NCBI RefSeq assembly: GCF_021129305.1
Contig: NZ_JAJOMB010000003.1
Span: forward strand, 496,001-560,000
Direction of reading: 5' to 3'
DNA from: Kineosporia babensis
GTDB lineage: Bacteria > Actinomycetota > Actinomycetes > Actinomycetales > Kineosporiaceae
DNA: 64,000 nt
In this document: piece after piece, positions 1 to 6,761 of the stretch
Layout: each line of letters starts with the position of its first letter
Numbering within the stretch: the stretch's first letter is position 1
Program-made: the position numbers and the translations under genes
The notes under the pieces: model-generated
Told to the model about the DNA's origin: nothing
Seen by the model: only the letters and a program-made list of their open reading frames with translations
Databases searched by the model: none

Positions 1-279
1 GGCGCCCTGGGGCCGGAGCTTGCGCACCCGGGCTGAGTACAGGTCGCCGAGGTGGTCTGCGTACTTGTCGCCGTTCGCCGCGAGGTCGGCCCGCGCCTGG
101 GCCAGCATGGGCAGGTTAGCTTCGGTGATCTCCTCGGCATCCGCGCACCCCCACGCGAACACGTCGTTGCATAGGAAATACAGCTTGAGGGCACCCTCAC
201 TGTGACGCCAGAAGACCGAGTCTGCAGGCTCCCCAGCGGTCAGGCGCAGAGCCTCAAGGATCCAAGCCTCGTCAGTCAC
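1..279 (-). CDS. Phage protein of unknown function, C-terminus cut by window edge
   Basis: The reading frame opens at a GTG at 279 that overlaps the end of the upstream gene by 8 bases, then stays open to the left edge, giving 93 residues without a stop. It contains the stretch LKLYFLCNDVFAWGCADAEE, a pattern I associate with a conserved small protein in many actinophages whose role is unknown. There is no signal peptide or membrane segment. The coupling to the previous gene and clean codon use make it a real gene; the C-terminal part is outside the window. Confidence 0.75.
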   Translation of the reverse strand, partial: MTDEAWILEALRLTAGEPADSVFWRHSEGALKLYFLCNDVFAWGCADAEEITEANLPMLAQARADLAANGDKYADHLGDLYSARVRKLRPQGA

Positions 280-595
280 GCTTCAGCCCCCTCGCCTTTC
301 GCTCCCACTCGGCCCACGTCTCCACGCCGCCCGGTGACCGCTCGCCGTACGTGTGCAGGTGCCAGGCCTCGTCGACCAGGGCCAGGGCTGCGTCCCGCTG
401 GGCTCGAGCATCGGCGAGCTTTCGGTCAGCGGTCCCGCCGTGCTCGCCGTCGTATCCACCGGACGTGATCGTCGGGTCGAACCCGTGGCGCTCACAAACC
501 TCGTGAATGAAGTCGGCGATCTCGGTCTCGATCGGGTGCTCGCGGTCCGTGTGCCCCAGGATCAGGATGTCGAAAATACGGCCGATGTCGCTCAC
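272..595 (-). CDS. Hypothetical phage protein, 107 aa
   Basis: The GTG start at 595 overlaps the stop of the preceding gene by four bases (GTGA), which fixes the start. The N-terminal half contains HTDREHPIETEIADFIHEVC; the C-terminal half is charged, helical and rich in Ala and Arg. I do not recognise a family. No Cys pairs, signal peptide or membrane segment are present. It belongs to the leftmost coupled chain, starting at 995. Confidence 0.65.
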   Translation of the reverse strand: MSDIGRIFDILILGHTDREHPIETEIADFIHEVCERHGFDPTITSGGYDGEHGGTADRKLADARAQRDAALALVDEAWHLHTYGERSPGGVETWAEWERKARGLKRD

Positions 596-810
596 TTCGC
601 CTCCAAAGCTTTCTCTGCGATCGCCGCCCAGTGCTCCCATTCGCAGCCGGACCCGTAAGTTGGCAAGCCCTGGTCCCGGATCCTGACCAGCGCGGCCCGA
701 TACCGGTCACGCTCGGCGGCCAGCCTGGCAAGACCGGAGTTGCCCAGAGCGACGTCCAGGCCGTCCGTGGGCGCACCTAGCGCCACGTCGAGGCCATCGG
801 GCCCGGTCAC
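592..810 (-). CDS. Hypothetical phage protein with duplicated DGLDVALG segment, 72 aa
   Basis: The frame starts with GTG at 810, overlapping the previous stop as GTGA. Near the N-terminus the octapeptide DGLDVALG occurs twice, eleven residues apart, which suggests a short internal duplication. The rest, RLAAERDRYRAALVRIRDQG followed by a Cys-containing tail, resembles the short coiled-coil proteins common in actinophage early regions. Function is unknown. Confidence 0.65.
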   Translation of the reverse strand: MTGPDGLDVALGAPTDGLDVALGNSGLARLAAERDRYRAALVRIRDQGLPTYGSGCEWEHWAAIAEKALEAK

Positions 811-995
811 CGAAGCTCCAGACTCTCCCCGACCCAGGTCGAGTGCAGGAAGTCCCACTCGCTGCGGTCCTCCGGGGCGACGGCGTGGAACCCGTCCTGC
901 TGGCCGGTGAAGGCGTTGACCTCGTCGTGGTTAGTCCCGGTGTAACGGATGGCCTGGATCTCGACAGGCTGCTTGCGGTACGTAACGGCACTCAT
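807..995 (-). CDS. Short phage protein with YRKxPVEIxAIRYTG start, probably shortened
   Basis: It starts at the ATG at 995 behind GAAAGGCAAGCC and ends after 62 residues. The N-terminus SAVTYRKQPVEIQAIRYTG and the HSTWVG segment match a widespread small phage family from memory. In that family, STWV is normally followed by a Trp/Gly-rich tail of some 30-40 residues; here the frame stops nine residues after the His-Ser-Thr pair. None of the other frames continues the family sequence, so the tail seems genuinely replaced. Function of the family is unknown. It heads a transcription unit that follows the hairpin at 1034-1068. Confidence 0.65.
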   Translation of the reverse strand: MSAVTYRKQPVEIQAIRYTGTNHDEVNAFTGQQDGFHAVAPEDRSEWDFLHSTWVGESLELR

Positions 996-1033
996 GGCTT
1001 GCCTTTCGCTGGCTTCGGATGGAGGGATGGGGT

Positions 1034-1068
1034 GCTGTCCGGGCGGCCAGAGGGGGCGCCCGGACAGC
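1034..1068 (-). terminator. Strong hairpin between phage transcription units
   Basis: A perfect 12-bp stem (1034-1045 pairs with 1057-1068) encloses an 11-base loop. It lies just past the stop of the gene at 1075 and before the independently started gene at 995. There is no U-run, which is common in high-GC actinobacterial terminators. Confidence 0.65.
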
Positions 1069-1074
1069 GGTGGA

Positions 1075-1323
1075 CTACTTCGGGTCGTGCAGGTCGTCGA
1101 GGCTGCCTTCGAGGCGCGCCCGGTGGCGCCTCAGGTCCTCGCGAGTGTTCGTGACGTTCTCGACGGCCCACTCATGCTGTAGGTCCTCGATCTGCTCGCG
1201 ACGCGCGGCACGCCTGGCGAGACGAGCCCGCCGACGATCCAGGGCGGGCGAAACGACCAGCCAGAACAGCACACCCCCCACGACCAGAGCGACGACGACG
1301 ATCAGCGGAAGTGCACGCCACAT
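1075..1323 (-). CDS. Small membrane-anchored coiled-coil protein, 82 aa
   Basis: The ATG at 1323 begins two bases after the stop of the lipoprotein gene. Residues about 4-25 (LPLIVVVALVVGGVLFWLVV) form one membrane segment. The rest is a strongly basic, then acidic, helical region rich in Arg, Leu and Glu, typical of a cytoplasmic coiled coil. Pairing with the SPFH-like lipoprotein directly upstream suggests both act at the membrane, but that is inference. No family recognised. Confidence 0.7.
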   Translation of the reverse strand: MWRALPLIVVVALVVGGVLFWLVVSPALDRRRARLARRAARREQIEDLQHEWAVENVTNTREDLRRHRARLEGSLDDLHDPK

Positions 1324-1325
1324 GA

Positions 1326-2285
1326 CTACTTACCCGCCGCCGTACCAGCGACCACGGGCGGCGGGAACGGATTCATGCCCTTGTCGATCGCATACTTCCG
1401 GATCCAGTCGTCCCCGGCAGCCTTCTTCTCGGCGGCCAGCGCAGCGGCCTTCGCCTCGGCAACAGCGATCTGAGCCTCCGCCGCGAGCTTGTCAGCCTCG
1501 GCCTGCTTCTGCTGCGACTGAGCCTTCGACACCGCCGTCTGCTCCGCGCTGACAGCGTCCTTCAGTTCCGGGTTGACCGGGTCGGGCTTCCCGATCAGGA
1601 CCCGGAAACCGGTGAAGAAATGCTGCCCCTCAGGCGCCCCGGTCTGCTGGTCGACGAACGTCTGAATGTCCTTCGTCAGCTGTGTTTCGACGGCTGTCTT
1701 CGTGGTCGGGTCGTTCCACAGCTTGCGCCACTCGTAACCCTGGGCGATCCGGTCGTACGACGTGTCGAGGGGCGTACCGATGGCGAAGTTCAGCAGGCTC
1801 GTCCAACCCTCCGGCGTGCCGTCCGGGCGGGCATCGCCTTCCATGTCGGGACCCCAGTACGCCTTGTACCGGTTCCCGAGGCGCTCGTGGAACGCCTGGA
1901 GGATGCCGCCGGCGTACGTTTTCTCGCCGATCTTGGTTTCGCTGCAGCCGGTGTTCAGCGTGAACGTCACGGTCGCCGGAGCAAACAGCTCCACGTTGTC
2001 CTTGGATACGACAGTGAAGGCCTTCGCGTCAGCCGACCCTTCGCCTTCCAGTGTTGTCGTGAACGAGCGCTGGCTGGTCGGGTACACGTAGTGCTTGTCG
2101 CCAGCGCCGTCGGTCTGCCGGATGCCGGAGGCGACGCAGTCCTTGAACTTCTTGCTGGAGAAGCTGCCGCCCTCGTAGTGCAGCGCGACCTGGTCGGACT
2201 CCGTCGAAACGGGGGAGCATGCCGTGAGTCCGAGGACTGCGACAGCTGCCACGGTGGTGGCGATGATGGCGCGTCTTCCGCGCAT
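1326..2285 (-). CDS. SPFH/band-7-like lipoprotein, 319 aa
   Basis: The ATG at 2285 follows GAAAGGCACAATC. The product starts with Arg-rich residues, a hydrophobic stretch and the lipobox LTAC, so it should be exported and lipid-anchored at the Cys at about residue 23. The middle part (about residues 30-250) has the layout of SPFH/prohibitin-type phage proteins. The C-terminal 70 residues are an Ala/Lys/Glu/Gln-rich coiled coil (AEAQIAVAEAKAAALAAEKK) followed by a short Pro-rich tail. Related actinophage proteins are known only as SPFH-domain proteins without an established role; effects on the host envelope or superinfection are guesses. Confidence 0.75.
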   Translation of the reverse strand: MRGRRAIIATTVAAVAVLGLTACSPVSTESDQVALHYEGGSFSSKKFKDCVASGIRQTDGAGDKHYVYPTSQRSFTTTLEGEGSADAKAFTVVSKDNVELFAPATVTFTLNTGCSETKIGEKTYAGGILQAFHERLGNRYKAYWGPDMEGDARPDGTPEGWTSLLNFAIGTPLDTSYDRIAQGYEWRKLWNDPTTKTAVETQLTKDIQTFVDQQTGAPEGQHFFTGFRVLIGKPDPVNPELKDAVSAEQTAVSKAQSQQKQAEADKLAAEAQIAVAEAKAAALAAEKKAAGDDWIRKYAIDKGMNPFPPPVVAGTAAGK

Positions 2286-2359
2286 GATTGTGCCTTTCGT
2301 TGATGTGATGGCCGCCGTCCGTGGCTGCTGTAGACGCTTCCCGCGCCCAAGGTGTTGCC

Positions 2360-2385
2360 CCGCCGCCGCTTCTCCACGGCGACGG
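2360..2385 (-). terminator. Hairpin upstream of the lipoprotein gene
   Basis: A 9-bp stem with one G-T wobble (2360-2368 with 2377-2385) and an 8-base loop sits in the gap between the gene ending at 2389 and the lipoprotein start at 2285. It probably ends the preceding transcript or attenuates into the lipoprotein gene. No U-run follows. Confidence 0.45.
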
Positions 2386-2388
2386 GAG

Positions 2389-2612
2389 TCAGTCGGTCTG
2401 CCCGTACATGAGGTCGAAGGCGCCCTCGCTGCAGTCCCCGATGACCTGCGCGAGGACTCGGGCGACCTTGTGCGGGTCGAGTCGGCCGGCGACATGCTCT
2501 CTGCGTAGGCTGTCTTCCCGTCGGCCTTATACCTTGCAATCTCTACCTTCTCAGCGTCACGGCGACGTTCCAGCCATACTCGATGCTGCGCGATGATCTC
2601 GCCCGCGTCCAT
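2389..2612 (-). pseudogene. Phage ORF with an apparent -1 frameshift
   Basis: An ATG at 2612, overlapping the previous stop as TGATG, begins a credible reading frame (MDAGEIIAQHRVWLERRRDA and on to GKTAYAESM). Coding character then jumps to another frame, which reads DPHKVARVLAQVIGDCSEG and ends GQTD at the stop 2389-2391. In the starting frame there is no stop before the lipoprotein gene, and its sequence becomes Ser/Arg/Thr-rich nonsense. The second frame has no start of its own. A single-base slip around 2480-2500 would make one 74-residue protein. It could be a mutation, a sequencing error or programmed frameshifting. Confidence 0.5.
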
Positions 2613-2926
2613 CACTTCCTCCCGGTGATCTCGTCGAACTTCGCCAGACAAGCGCTGGTCACGTCACGGTCGCGCGCCCAGTTGACCGCAGCCTCTCCCT
2701 GGGCGCCCTGCTGGACTTCCGCGAGCTCGTCGAGCATCTCCACCAGCCACGCCCGGTACTGTTCGAGCTGGGATGCCCGGGTATCACGCTCGGCAGTCAG
2801 GCGCTCGCTCTCGGCCTTCTGCGCGAGATAGGCGGCCATTAAGCCGTGCCTCTCGCAGTCGATGTCCTGCGCGCCGATATCGGTCTCGCAGATGCACTCG
2901 CCTGATGTTTCGACGTCAGCGGGCAT
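2612..2926 (-). CDS. Coiled-coil phage protein with Cys-rich N-terminus, 104 aa
   Basis: The ATG at 2926 overlaps the upstream gene by 11 bases. The first 30 residues carry three Cys and a His (ECICETDIGAQDIDCERHG), a possible metal site. The rest is a helical, heptad-like region (KAESERLTAERDTRASQLEQ). Similar small proteins are frequent in actinophages and are uncharacterised. Confidence 0.65.
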   Translation of the reverse strand: MPADVETSGECICETDIGAQDIDCERHGLMAAYLAQKAESERLTAERDTRASQLEQYRAWLVEMLDELAEVQQGAQGEAAVNWARDRDVTSACLAKFDEITGRK

Positions 2927-3224
2927 CGCCCGTCTCCTCGCCTGTGCGTGCAGCATCGAGGAATGCTTCCGTCATATCGGCGACCATCAGAGGATCCAGG
3001 ATCGCGTCGGCGACCCAGACGGCATCCTCGGCCCAGATCGCTTCACCGTCCGGTTCGGCACGAACCGGTCCATGGGAGGTGCATTCCAAGAGCACGACCC
3101 GACGCGCATCCACAGCCACGGACACCGTGTAAGACTTCAGACGACCCAGCACCAGACCGTCGCGGGCAATCCACTGGCCGATGTCGTTGACGGTCAGATC
3201 GCCAGCCTTCTTTCGTGTGATCAA
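2916..3224 (-). CDS. Hypothetical phage protein, 102 aa, TTG start
   Basis: I chose the TTG at 3224, which overlaps the upstream stop as TTGA and has GGGAGGAG close upstream. An ATG twelve bases earlier has no room for a ribosome-binding site. The product has a beta-rich core (YTVSVAVDARRVVLLECTSH) and an acidic helical C-terminus. No domain recognised. Confidence 0.6.
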   Translation of the reverse strand: MITRKKAGDLTVNDIGQWIARDGLVLGRLKSYTVSVAVDARRVVLLECTSHGPVRAEPDGEAIWAEDAVWVADAILDPLMVADMTEAFLDAARTGEETGDAR

Positions 3225-3583
3225 AACTCCTCCCATCCTTCGATCACGGTCTTCTCGGTGCCGCCACGCTTATTGACGAGCAGGGTCCTCTCGTCGACGA
3301 TCTCGACGACTGTCTCCGGGAACGCTTCGGTGAAGGTGGCAGCCTGCTCCGCTGCCGTCTGCCACTCGTTCGACGTGTAGCTGTTGCTCCGGGTGCGCCA
3401 GAAGAACCGGGCCTCGTCACATGCGGGCGGCGTCCACCCGATAGCCACGGCAGCGTTCAGGGTGCCAAGGGTGGTCTCACGCACGAAGTCCTTGCCGACG
3501 TCCGGTAGTGCATCCCAGTGGCCTCGCCCCATCTCCTGCACCAGCACGGCATCCACGTCGGCCTGGTCCAGCGGGCGGGTCAC
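3221..3583 (-). CDS. Hypothetical phage protein, 120 aa
   Basis: The GTG start at 3583 overlaps the upstream stop as GTGA. The protein is soluble and acidic, with two Trp-rich stretches (IGWTPPACDEARFFWRTRSN). It has no Cys pairs or membrane segments. Function is unknown; it is one link in a chain of coupled small genes. Confidence 0.65.
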   Translation of the reverse strand: MTRPLDQADVDAVLVQEMGRGHWDALPDVGKDFVRETTLGTLNAAVAIGWTPPACDEARFFWRTRSNSYTSNEWQTAAEQAATFTEAFPETVVEIVDERTLLVNKRGGTEKTVIEGWEEF

Positions 3584-3699
3584 GATGCGACCTTCCGGTT
3601 CCAGCGGATCACGAGAGTTGGCAGCGGGCATACGTAGTGGTGCGTGTCGCCTCGGTAGTAGCCGATCCACCAGTCGTTGGTGTCGATGTAGACCTTCAC
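3580..3699 (-). CDS. Tiny phage protein with DWWIGYYRG motif, 39 aa
   Basis: A GTG at 3699 overlaps the previous stop (GTGA). The product contains DTNDWWIGYYRGDTHHYVC and ends VIRWNRKVAS. I recall this aromatic-rich pattern in small proteins of many actinophages, which argues that it is a real gene despite its size. Function unknown. Confidence 0.65.
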   Translation of the reverse strand: MKVYIDTNDWWIGYYRGDTHHYVCPLPTLVIRWNRKVAS

Positions 3700-3902
3700 A
3701 GTGCTGCCTCCGTCCAACTGGCTGGCATTGCAACCTTCTCGAGGTTGCTGACGGTGCACCATCCGGTCGTGTGCACGCGGCGGTGCTGGTTGCAGTAGAC
3801 GAGGCGGCCGAGCACGGTGTCGTCGTCCTCGTTCGGATTGCTGGACCCAGCCGCGATGAGTTCGGCGGCGCGAGCCTCGTAGTCGATGCCGTTGATGATC
3901 AC
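3696..3902 (-). CDS. Small Cys/His-rich phage protein with HTTGWCTV motif, 68 aa
   Basis: The GTG at 3902 overlaps the upstream stop as GTGA. The segment YCNQHRRVHTTGWCTVSN places Cys, His, His and Cys at spacings that could bind zinc, and the HTTGWC core recurs in actinophage small proteins. The N-terminal half is a helical stretch (NGIDYEARAAELIAAGSSNP). Role unknown. Confidence 0.65.
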   Translation of the reverse strand: MIINGIDYEARAAELIAAGSSNPNEDDDTVLGRLVYCNQHRRVHTTGWCTVSNLEKVAMPASWTEAAL

Positions 3903-4099
3903 GACTTCAACGCCCAGAAGACAAGCCCACCGACGATCAGGATCAGGAACGCGAGGCCCCATGAGATCCAGATCGGCGAAAGCACCCACCACCACGACCA
4001 CGCGATCACGTCCGTCAGCTTCAAGACCACGAACGCGACCGTCAGCAGGCCGACGAACCCGATCCCGCCGCTGGACGTGCTAGTCCTCGCGTCGCTCAT
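3899..4099 (-). CDS. Small two-helix phage membrane protein (Fragile-X-F-like)
   Basis: I place the start at the ATG at 4099, which overlaps the previous stop as ATGA; an earlier ATG at 4108 is in frame. The 66-residue product has two membrane segments around a WSWWWVLSPIWISW core. That core matches the small actinophage family annotated as transmembrane Fragile-X-F proteins, as I remember it. Function is unknown. Confidence 0.7.
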   Translation of the reverse strand: MSDARTSTSSGGIGFVGLLTVAFVVLKLTDVIAWSWWWVLSPIWISWGLAFLILIVGGLVFWALKS

Positions 4100-4209
4100 C
4101 CGTCCCACCCCATCCCCTCGTACGCCAGGTCGGCGCCGTCATCGTCGTAGTCGCTGTCGTCCCAGTCCTCGTCGAAGTCGTCGAGGTAGTCCGGTGCAGT
4201 CTGGGTCAT
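4096..4209 (-). CDS. Very acidic phage microprotein, 37 aa
   Basis: ATG at 4209 and stop at 4096 both form 4-base ATGA overlaps with neighbours, strong support for a gene this short. About 40 percent of residues are Asp or Glu (YLDDFDEDWDDSDYDDDG). DNA-mimic or anti-host roles are known for some acidic phage proteins, but nothing here shows one. Confidence 0.6.
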   Translation of the reverse strand: MTQTAPDYLDDFDEDWDDSDYDDDGADLAYEGMGWDG

Positions 4210-4373
4210 GACACTCCCCTAATCTCAGGGCAGGTCCGGCACGGTTCGCCGCATCCGCCGCATCCACAGTCCTGACCGCAGTACCCGCACTGACCGGTGG
4301 CTTTGAACCAGTCGGCATCAGTGCCCCACACGCCGATCTCCCACAGTTCGTCGCCGTCCATCTGCTCACCCAC
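4206..4373 (-). CDS. Cys-rich phage protein, 55 aa
   Basis: The GTG at 4373 overlaps the upstream stop by eight bases. The C-terminal half carries eight Cys in 23 residues (QCGYCGQDCGCGGCGEPC and RTC), compatible with a zinc or iron-sulfur site. The N-terminal half is acidic. No family recognised. Confidence 0.6.
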   Translation of the reverse strand: MGEQMDGDELWEIGVWGTDADWFKATGQCGYCGQDCGCGGCGEPCRTCPEIRGVS

Positions 4374-4479
4374 GCCGCGCCCTCCGATCCAGCCAGCCCG
4401 CGACCACCAGCAGCACGACAGCCACCGGGAACAGAGCGATGTCACGGGCCAGGGACGCAAGCCGGCGGACGCGGGTCAC
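4366..4479 (-). CDS. Single-helix membrane microprotein, 37 aa
   Basis: GTG at 4479 and the stop at 4366 overlap both neighbours. The product is a basic N-terminus, one membrane segment (FPVAVVLLVVAGWL) and a basic tail (DRRARRG). Confidence 0.6.
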   Translation of the reverse strand: MTRVRRLASLARDIALFPVAVVLLVVAGWLDRRARRG

Positions 4480-4832
4480 GACGCCTTCACCCCCAGCTCC
4501 TGCGCGAGCTCGTACATCTCGTCGATGCTTGCCTCGGTGATATCCCCGAAAGCCATATCCTGAATGAACCCTGGATCGGTCACGATCGGCCCGACCAGCT
4601 CCGCGAACCGTTCCAGCTTCGCCAGCCGTCCGTAGGCGGACGGGAACGGCTGCCCGATCCACGTCCCACCACCACCCGATGGGCGAGCCAACTTCACGAA
4701 GCGGCCCTCCACGGTGACCGTCGCGTCAGGGTTCGCCGACCGGATGATCTCGGCCGCCTCCTTCGCGGTCATCTCCCAGCCATCACGCGGGTGAGCACCC
4801 GGAAGGCCCGTCCACGTCAAGATCTCGCTCAC
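4476..4832 (-). CDS. Hypothetical phage protein, 118 aa
   Basis: The GTG at 4832 is coupled as GTGA to the previous gene. The N-terminal part (KEAAEIIRSANPDATVTVEG) looks like a small alpha/beta fold; a Gly-rich linker then leads to a helical, acidic C-terminus. No motif allows a functional call. Confidence 0.6.
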   Translation of the reverse strand: MSEILTWTGLPGAHPRDGWEMTAKEAAEIIRSANPDATVTVEGRFVKLARPSGGGGTWIGQPFPSAYGRLAKLERFAELVGPIVTDPGFIQDMAFGDITEASIDEMYELAQELGVKAS

Positions 4833-5089
4833 TGCTCTCCCCCGTCGTCGAGAACTTCAAGCTTGTGAGTGGTCCACTTCCGGTCCGGCAGGAGCAGGCT
4901 GTCCCAGCCCATCTCGTCGGGTTCCAGTTCGATGCCGAAGTCGACGACCGTTCCGCCGTCCCAGTTCGTGGCACCGGTTGCAACGCCGTACATCCCGGCG
5001 GCAGCCTTCACGTCGGGGACGTCCAGCGCCCGAACTCTCGTGCCCGGCGCCAGAGGGGCGTCACCAGCGCGCCAGATGCGGTCACTCAT
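4829..5089 (-). CDS. Hypothetical phage protein, 86 aa
   Basis: The ATG at 5089 overlaps the previous gene by eight bases. The sequence is beta-rich with short turns (GTRVRALDVPDVKAAAGMYG and DFGIELEPDEMGWDSLLL), suggesting a small barrel. No recognised family. Confidence 0.6.
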   Translation of the reverse strand: MSDRIWRAGDAPLAPGTRVRALDVPDVKAAAGMYGVATGATNWDGGTVVDFGIELEPDEMGWDSLLLPDRKWTTHKLEVLDDGGEQ

Positions 5090-5288
5090 CGTCGTCCTCG
5101 CACTCGTGCTCGATGCCCCCATTGCCGTTGTCGGAGCCGACCTCGATCTCGCTGCCGTCCGAAGTGATCTCGACGGCCTGGCCGCACTCGTCGCACGTGT
5201 CGATCGCGTTGTCTGTCGCCGAGTAGGCGGGAGACCGCAGGCTGCGCAGGCGGTCCAGCGAGGCGTCGATCTCGTTCTGGTCAGCCAC
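5082..5288 (-). CDS. Small acidic phage protein with one CxxC, 68 aa
   Basis: The GTG at 5288 overlaps the upstream stop by eight bases. A helical N-terminus is followed by CDECGQAVEI and an acidic tail ending HECEDDDE. The CxxC plus the late Cys and His could hold one metal. Function unknown. Confidence 0.6.
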   Translation of the reverse strand: MADQNEIDASLDRLRSLRSPAYSATDNAIDTCDECGQAVEITSDGSEIEVGSDNGNGGIEHECEDDDE

Positions 5289-5610
5289 GATCCTTCTCCT
5301 CCGCCTCGGCAATGCGGCGGTGACACTCTTCGGCTGTGATCTGCTCCGAACCGAACAGGTCGCTCCGGTCGACCAAACCTGCGGCGAGAGCGTTGAATCG
5401 AACCATGTCGTCCTGGTCGACAGCGACCACATGGTTGATCGCCCAGTCGACCGCCTCGGACCAGTTCGCATCCTCGCGCTCGGTCTCACGGAGAACACCC
5501 GCCATCGACCTCAGCGCACAGTCGTAGCCGTGGTCCCACAGCGGCGTGCTCGCGTCCCGATCCGAACGCTTCAACTGCTCCTCGATCCACTGCATCAGGC
5601 GGACGCTCAC
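5281..5610 (-). CDS. Hypothetical helical phage protein, 109 aa
   Basis: The GTG at 5610 overlaps the upstream stop as GTGA. The product is soluble, acidic and predicted helical throughout (QWIEEQLKRSDRDASTPLWD, WSEAVDWAINHVVAVDQDDM). No Cys motif or membrane segment. Function unknown. Confidence 0.6.
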   Translation of the reverse strand: MSVRLMQWIEEQLKRSDRDASTPLWDHGYDCALRSMAGVLRETEREDANWSEAVDWAINHVVAVDQDDMVRFNALAAGLVDRSDLFGSEQITAEECHRRIAEAEEKDRG

Positions 5611-5867
5611 GACGACCGCACCTCCTGCGCGTCCACCACGCCGGCGTCCACGTGCTGGCGGGTCACGGCCTCGATCGCGCTGTCGGGGATCTCGATGTCG
5701 ATGAAACCGTGCGAGATGTAGTCGTTCCCGTACCGCTGCTTGAAGTCCTCAACCTGCTCCAGCAGGTACGCCGGATTGTTCTCCTGCGTGATCTCGTCAG
5801 CGATCGCATGCGGGCAGAAGTACGGGTCGCCGTCGCTGGCCTTCACGACTAGGATGCGGGCCCTCAC
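5607..5867 (-). CDS. Hypothetical phage protein, 86 aa
   Basis: The GTG start at 5867 is coupled as GTGA. The middle segment NPAYLLEQVEDFKQRYGNDY and the acidic tail look like a compact soluble domain. I do not recognise it. Confidence 0.6.
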   Translation of the reverse strand: MRARILVVKASDGDPYFCPHAIADEITQENNPAYLLEQVEDFKQRYGNDYISHGFIDIEIPDSAIEAVTRQHVDAGVVDAQEVRSS

Positions 5868-6397
5868 GACTGCACCTCGCCAGACTCCAGGGCGAGCGAT
5901 CCGCTACCGACCGACTTGGAAGCCAGCTCCCCGGCGATCGTGCTCCCCTGAAGGAACTTCTCGACATCCAAGACGTCACGAACCAGAAGTCGCTGACTCG
6001 CCTGCGGCCCACCCTCTGCCTTCTCCATCGAGCCGCCGTAGTAGCCGTTCGACGAGTTCCGGAACGAGAACACCGACGACACCGGCCCGAACTGCTGGTG
6101 ATCCGTCGTCAACCGGTAGCCGTACACCTTGATGTCCTCGTAGCTGTCGACGTTCTTGACGTGGTAGCCAGGATCGCCGGGGCCGAGCTCGACCGCCTCG
6201 AACGCTGTCACCGGACCGTTGGTCAGCAGGTGGTAGACGCCATGGAAGTCGAAGAAGTAGCTGTGCGAGCAGCAGTCACCATCGACCCAGTACGAGACGA
6301 AGCCCCGGTCCGTGTTGAACGTCAGACGGTCCTCGCTGATCCAGATCTCACCGATGGTGGCGCCGATCAGTGCCTGGTAGTTCTCGGGGTCGTACAT
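5864..6397 (-). CDS. Phage protein resembling a DUF7448-type family, 177 aa
   Basis: ATG at 6397 overlaps the previous stop as TGATG. Residues about 10-60 read LIGATIGEIWISEDRLTFNT followed by a segment with WVDGDCCSHSYFFD. That arrangement (beta strands, then GDCCS with aromatics) matches a phage/bacterial family I remember as DUF7448. The C-terminal 60 residues are less conserved in character. Function is unknown; the identification is from memory. Confidence 0.65.
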   Translation of the reverse strand: MYDPENYQALIGATIGEIWISEDRLTFNTDRGFVSYWVDGDCCSHSYFFDFHGVYHLLTNGPVTAFEAVELGPGDPGYHVKNVDSYEDIKVYGYRLTTDHQQFGPVSSVFSFRNSSNGYYGGSMEKAEGGPQASQRLLVRDVLDVEKFLQGSTIAGELASKSVGSGSLALESGEVQS

Positions 6398-6672
6398 CAG
6401 GCCACCTCGTACCCGGCGCCTGCGAGGGCGCGCTCGTGGTCGATCGCCCCGCGGAAGCTGCCGTCCAGTTCGGTGAAGTCGACAATCTTGCCGCTCTCGT
6501 CTGCCGGGAAGATGTACGTCTCGTCGCCCGAGAAGGGCACGTTTACGCCGCTCACGATCACGTAGCGGCGCTTCGAGCCAGCCGCCTCAATGGGCGGGTC
6601 CAGGCGGTAAAGCTTCTTCACCTGACCCGGATTCGGGCCGTTGAACGTCTTCATGTGCCGTGCGGTCTTCAT
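6397..6672 (-). CDS. Hypothetical phage protein, 91 aa
   Basis: It starts at the ATG at 6672 behind GAACGGGGAACGAC, an independent ribosome-binding site, since the previous gene ends 90 bases upstream. The protein is beta-rich (KRRYVIVSGVNVPFSGDETY). It begins the chain running down to the frameshifted gene at 2389. Function unknown. Confidence 0.65.
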   Translation of the reverse strand: MKTARHMKTFNGPNPGQVKKLYRLDPPIEAAGSKRRYVIVSGVNVPFSGDETYIFPADESGKIVDFTELDGSFRGAIDHERALAGAGYEVA

Positions 6673-6713
6673 GTCGTTCCCCGTTCTCTTGTCTTCGAAT
6701 CCGTCTAGAACCA

Positions 6714-6724
6714 CCCCCCCCCCC
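6714..6724. repeat. Run of eleven C residues
   Basis: An uninterrupted C11 tract on the plus strand (G11 in the leftward transcript) directly follows the hairpin at 6725-6749 in transcription direction. It lies outside coding sequence. Confidence 0.9.
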
Positions 6725-6749
6725 GCCGCCCGGAGATCGGCCGGGCGGC
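6725..6749 (-). terminator. Hairpin terminator after the repeat-protein gene
   Basis: A perfect 9-bp GC stem (6725-6733 with 6741-6749) and a 7-base loop follow the stop of the gene at 6762. The next leftward gene has its own ribosome-binding site, consistent with a transcript end. A G-run rather than a U-run follows. Confidence 0.65.
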
Positions 6750-6761
6750 GAGAGACCGGCG

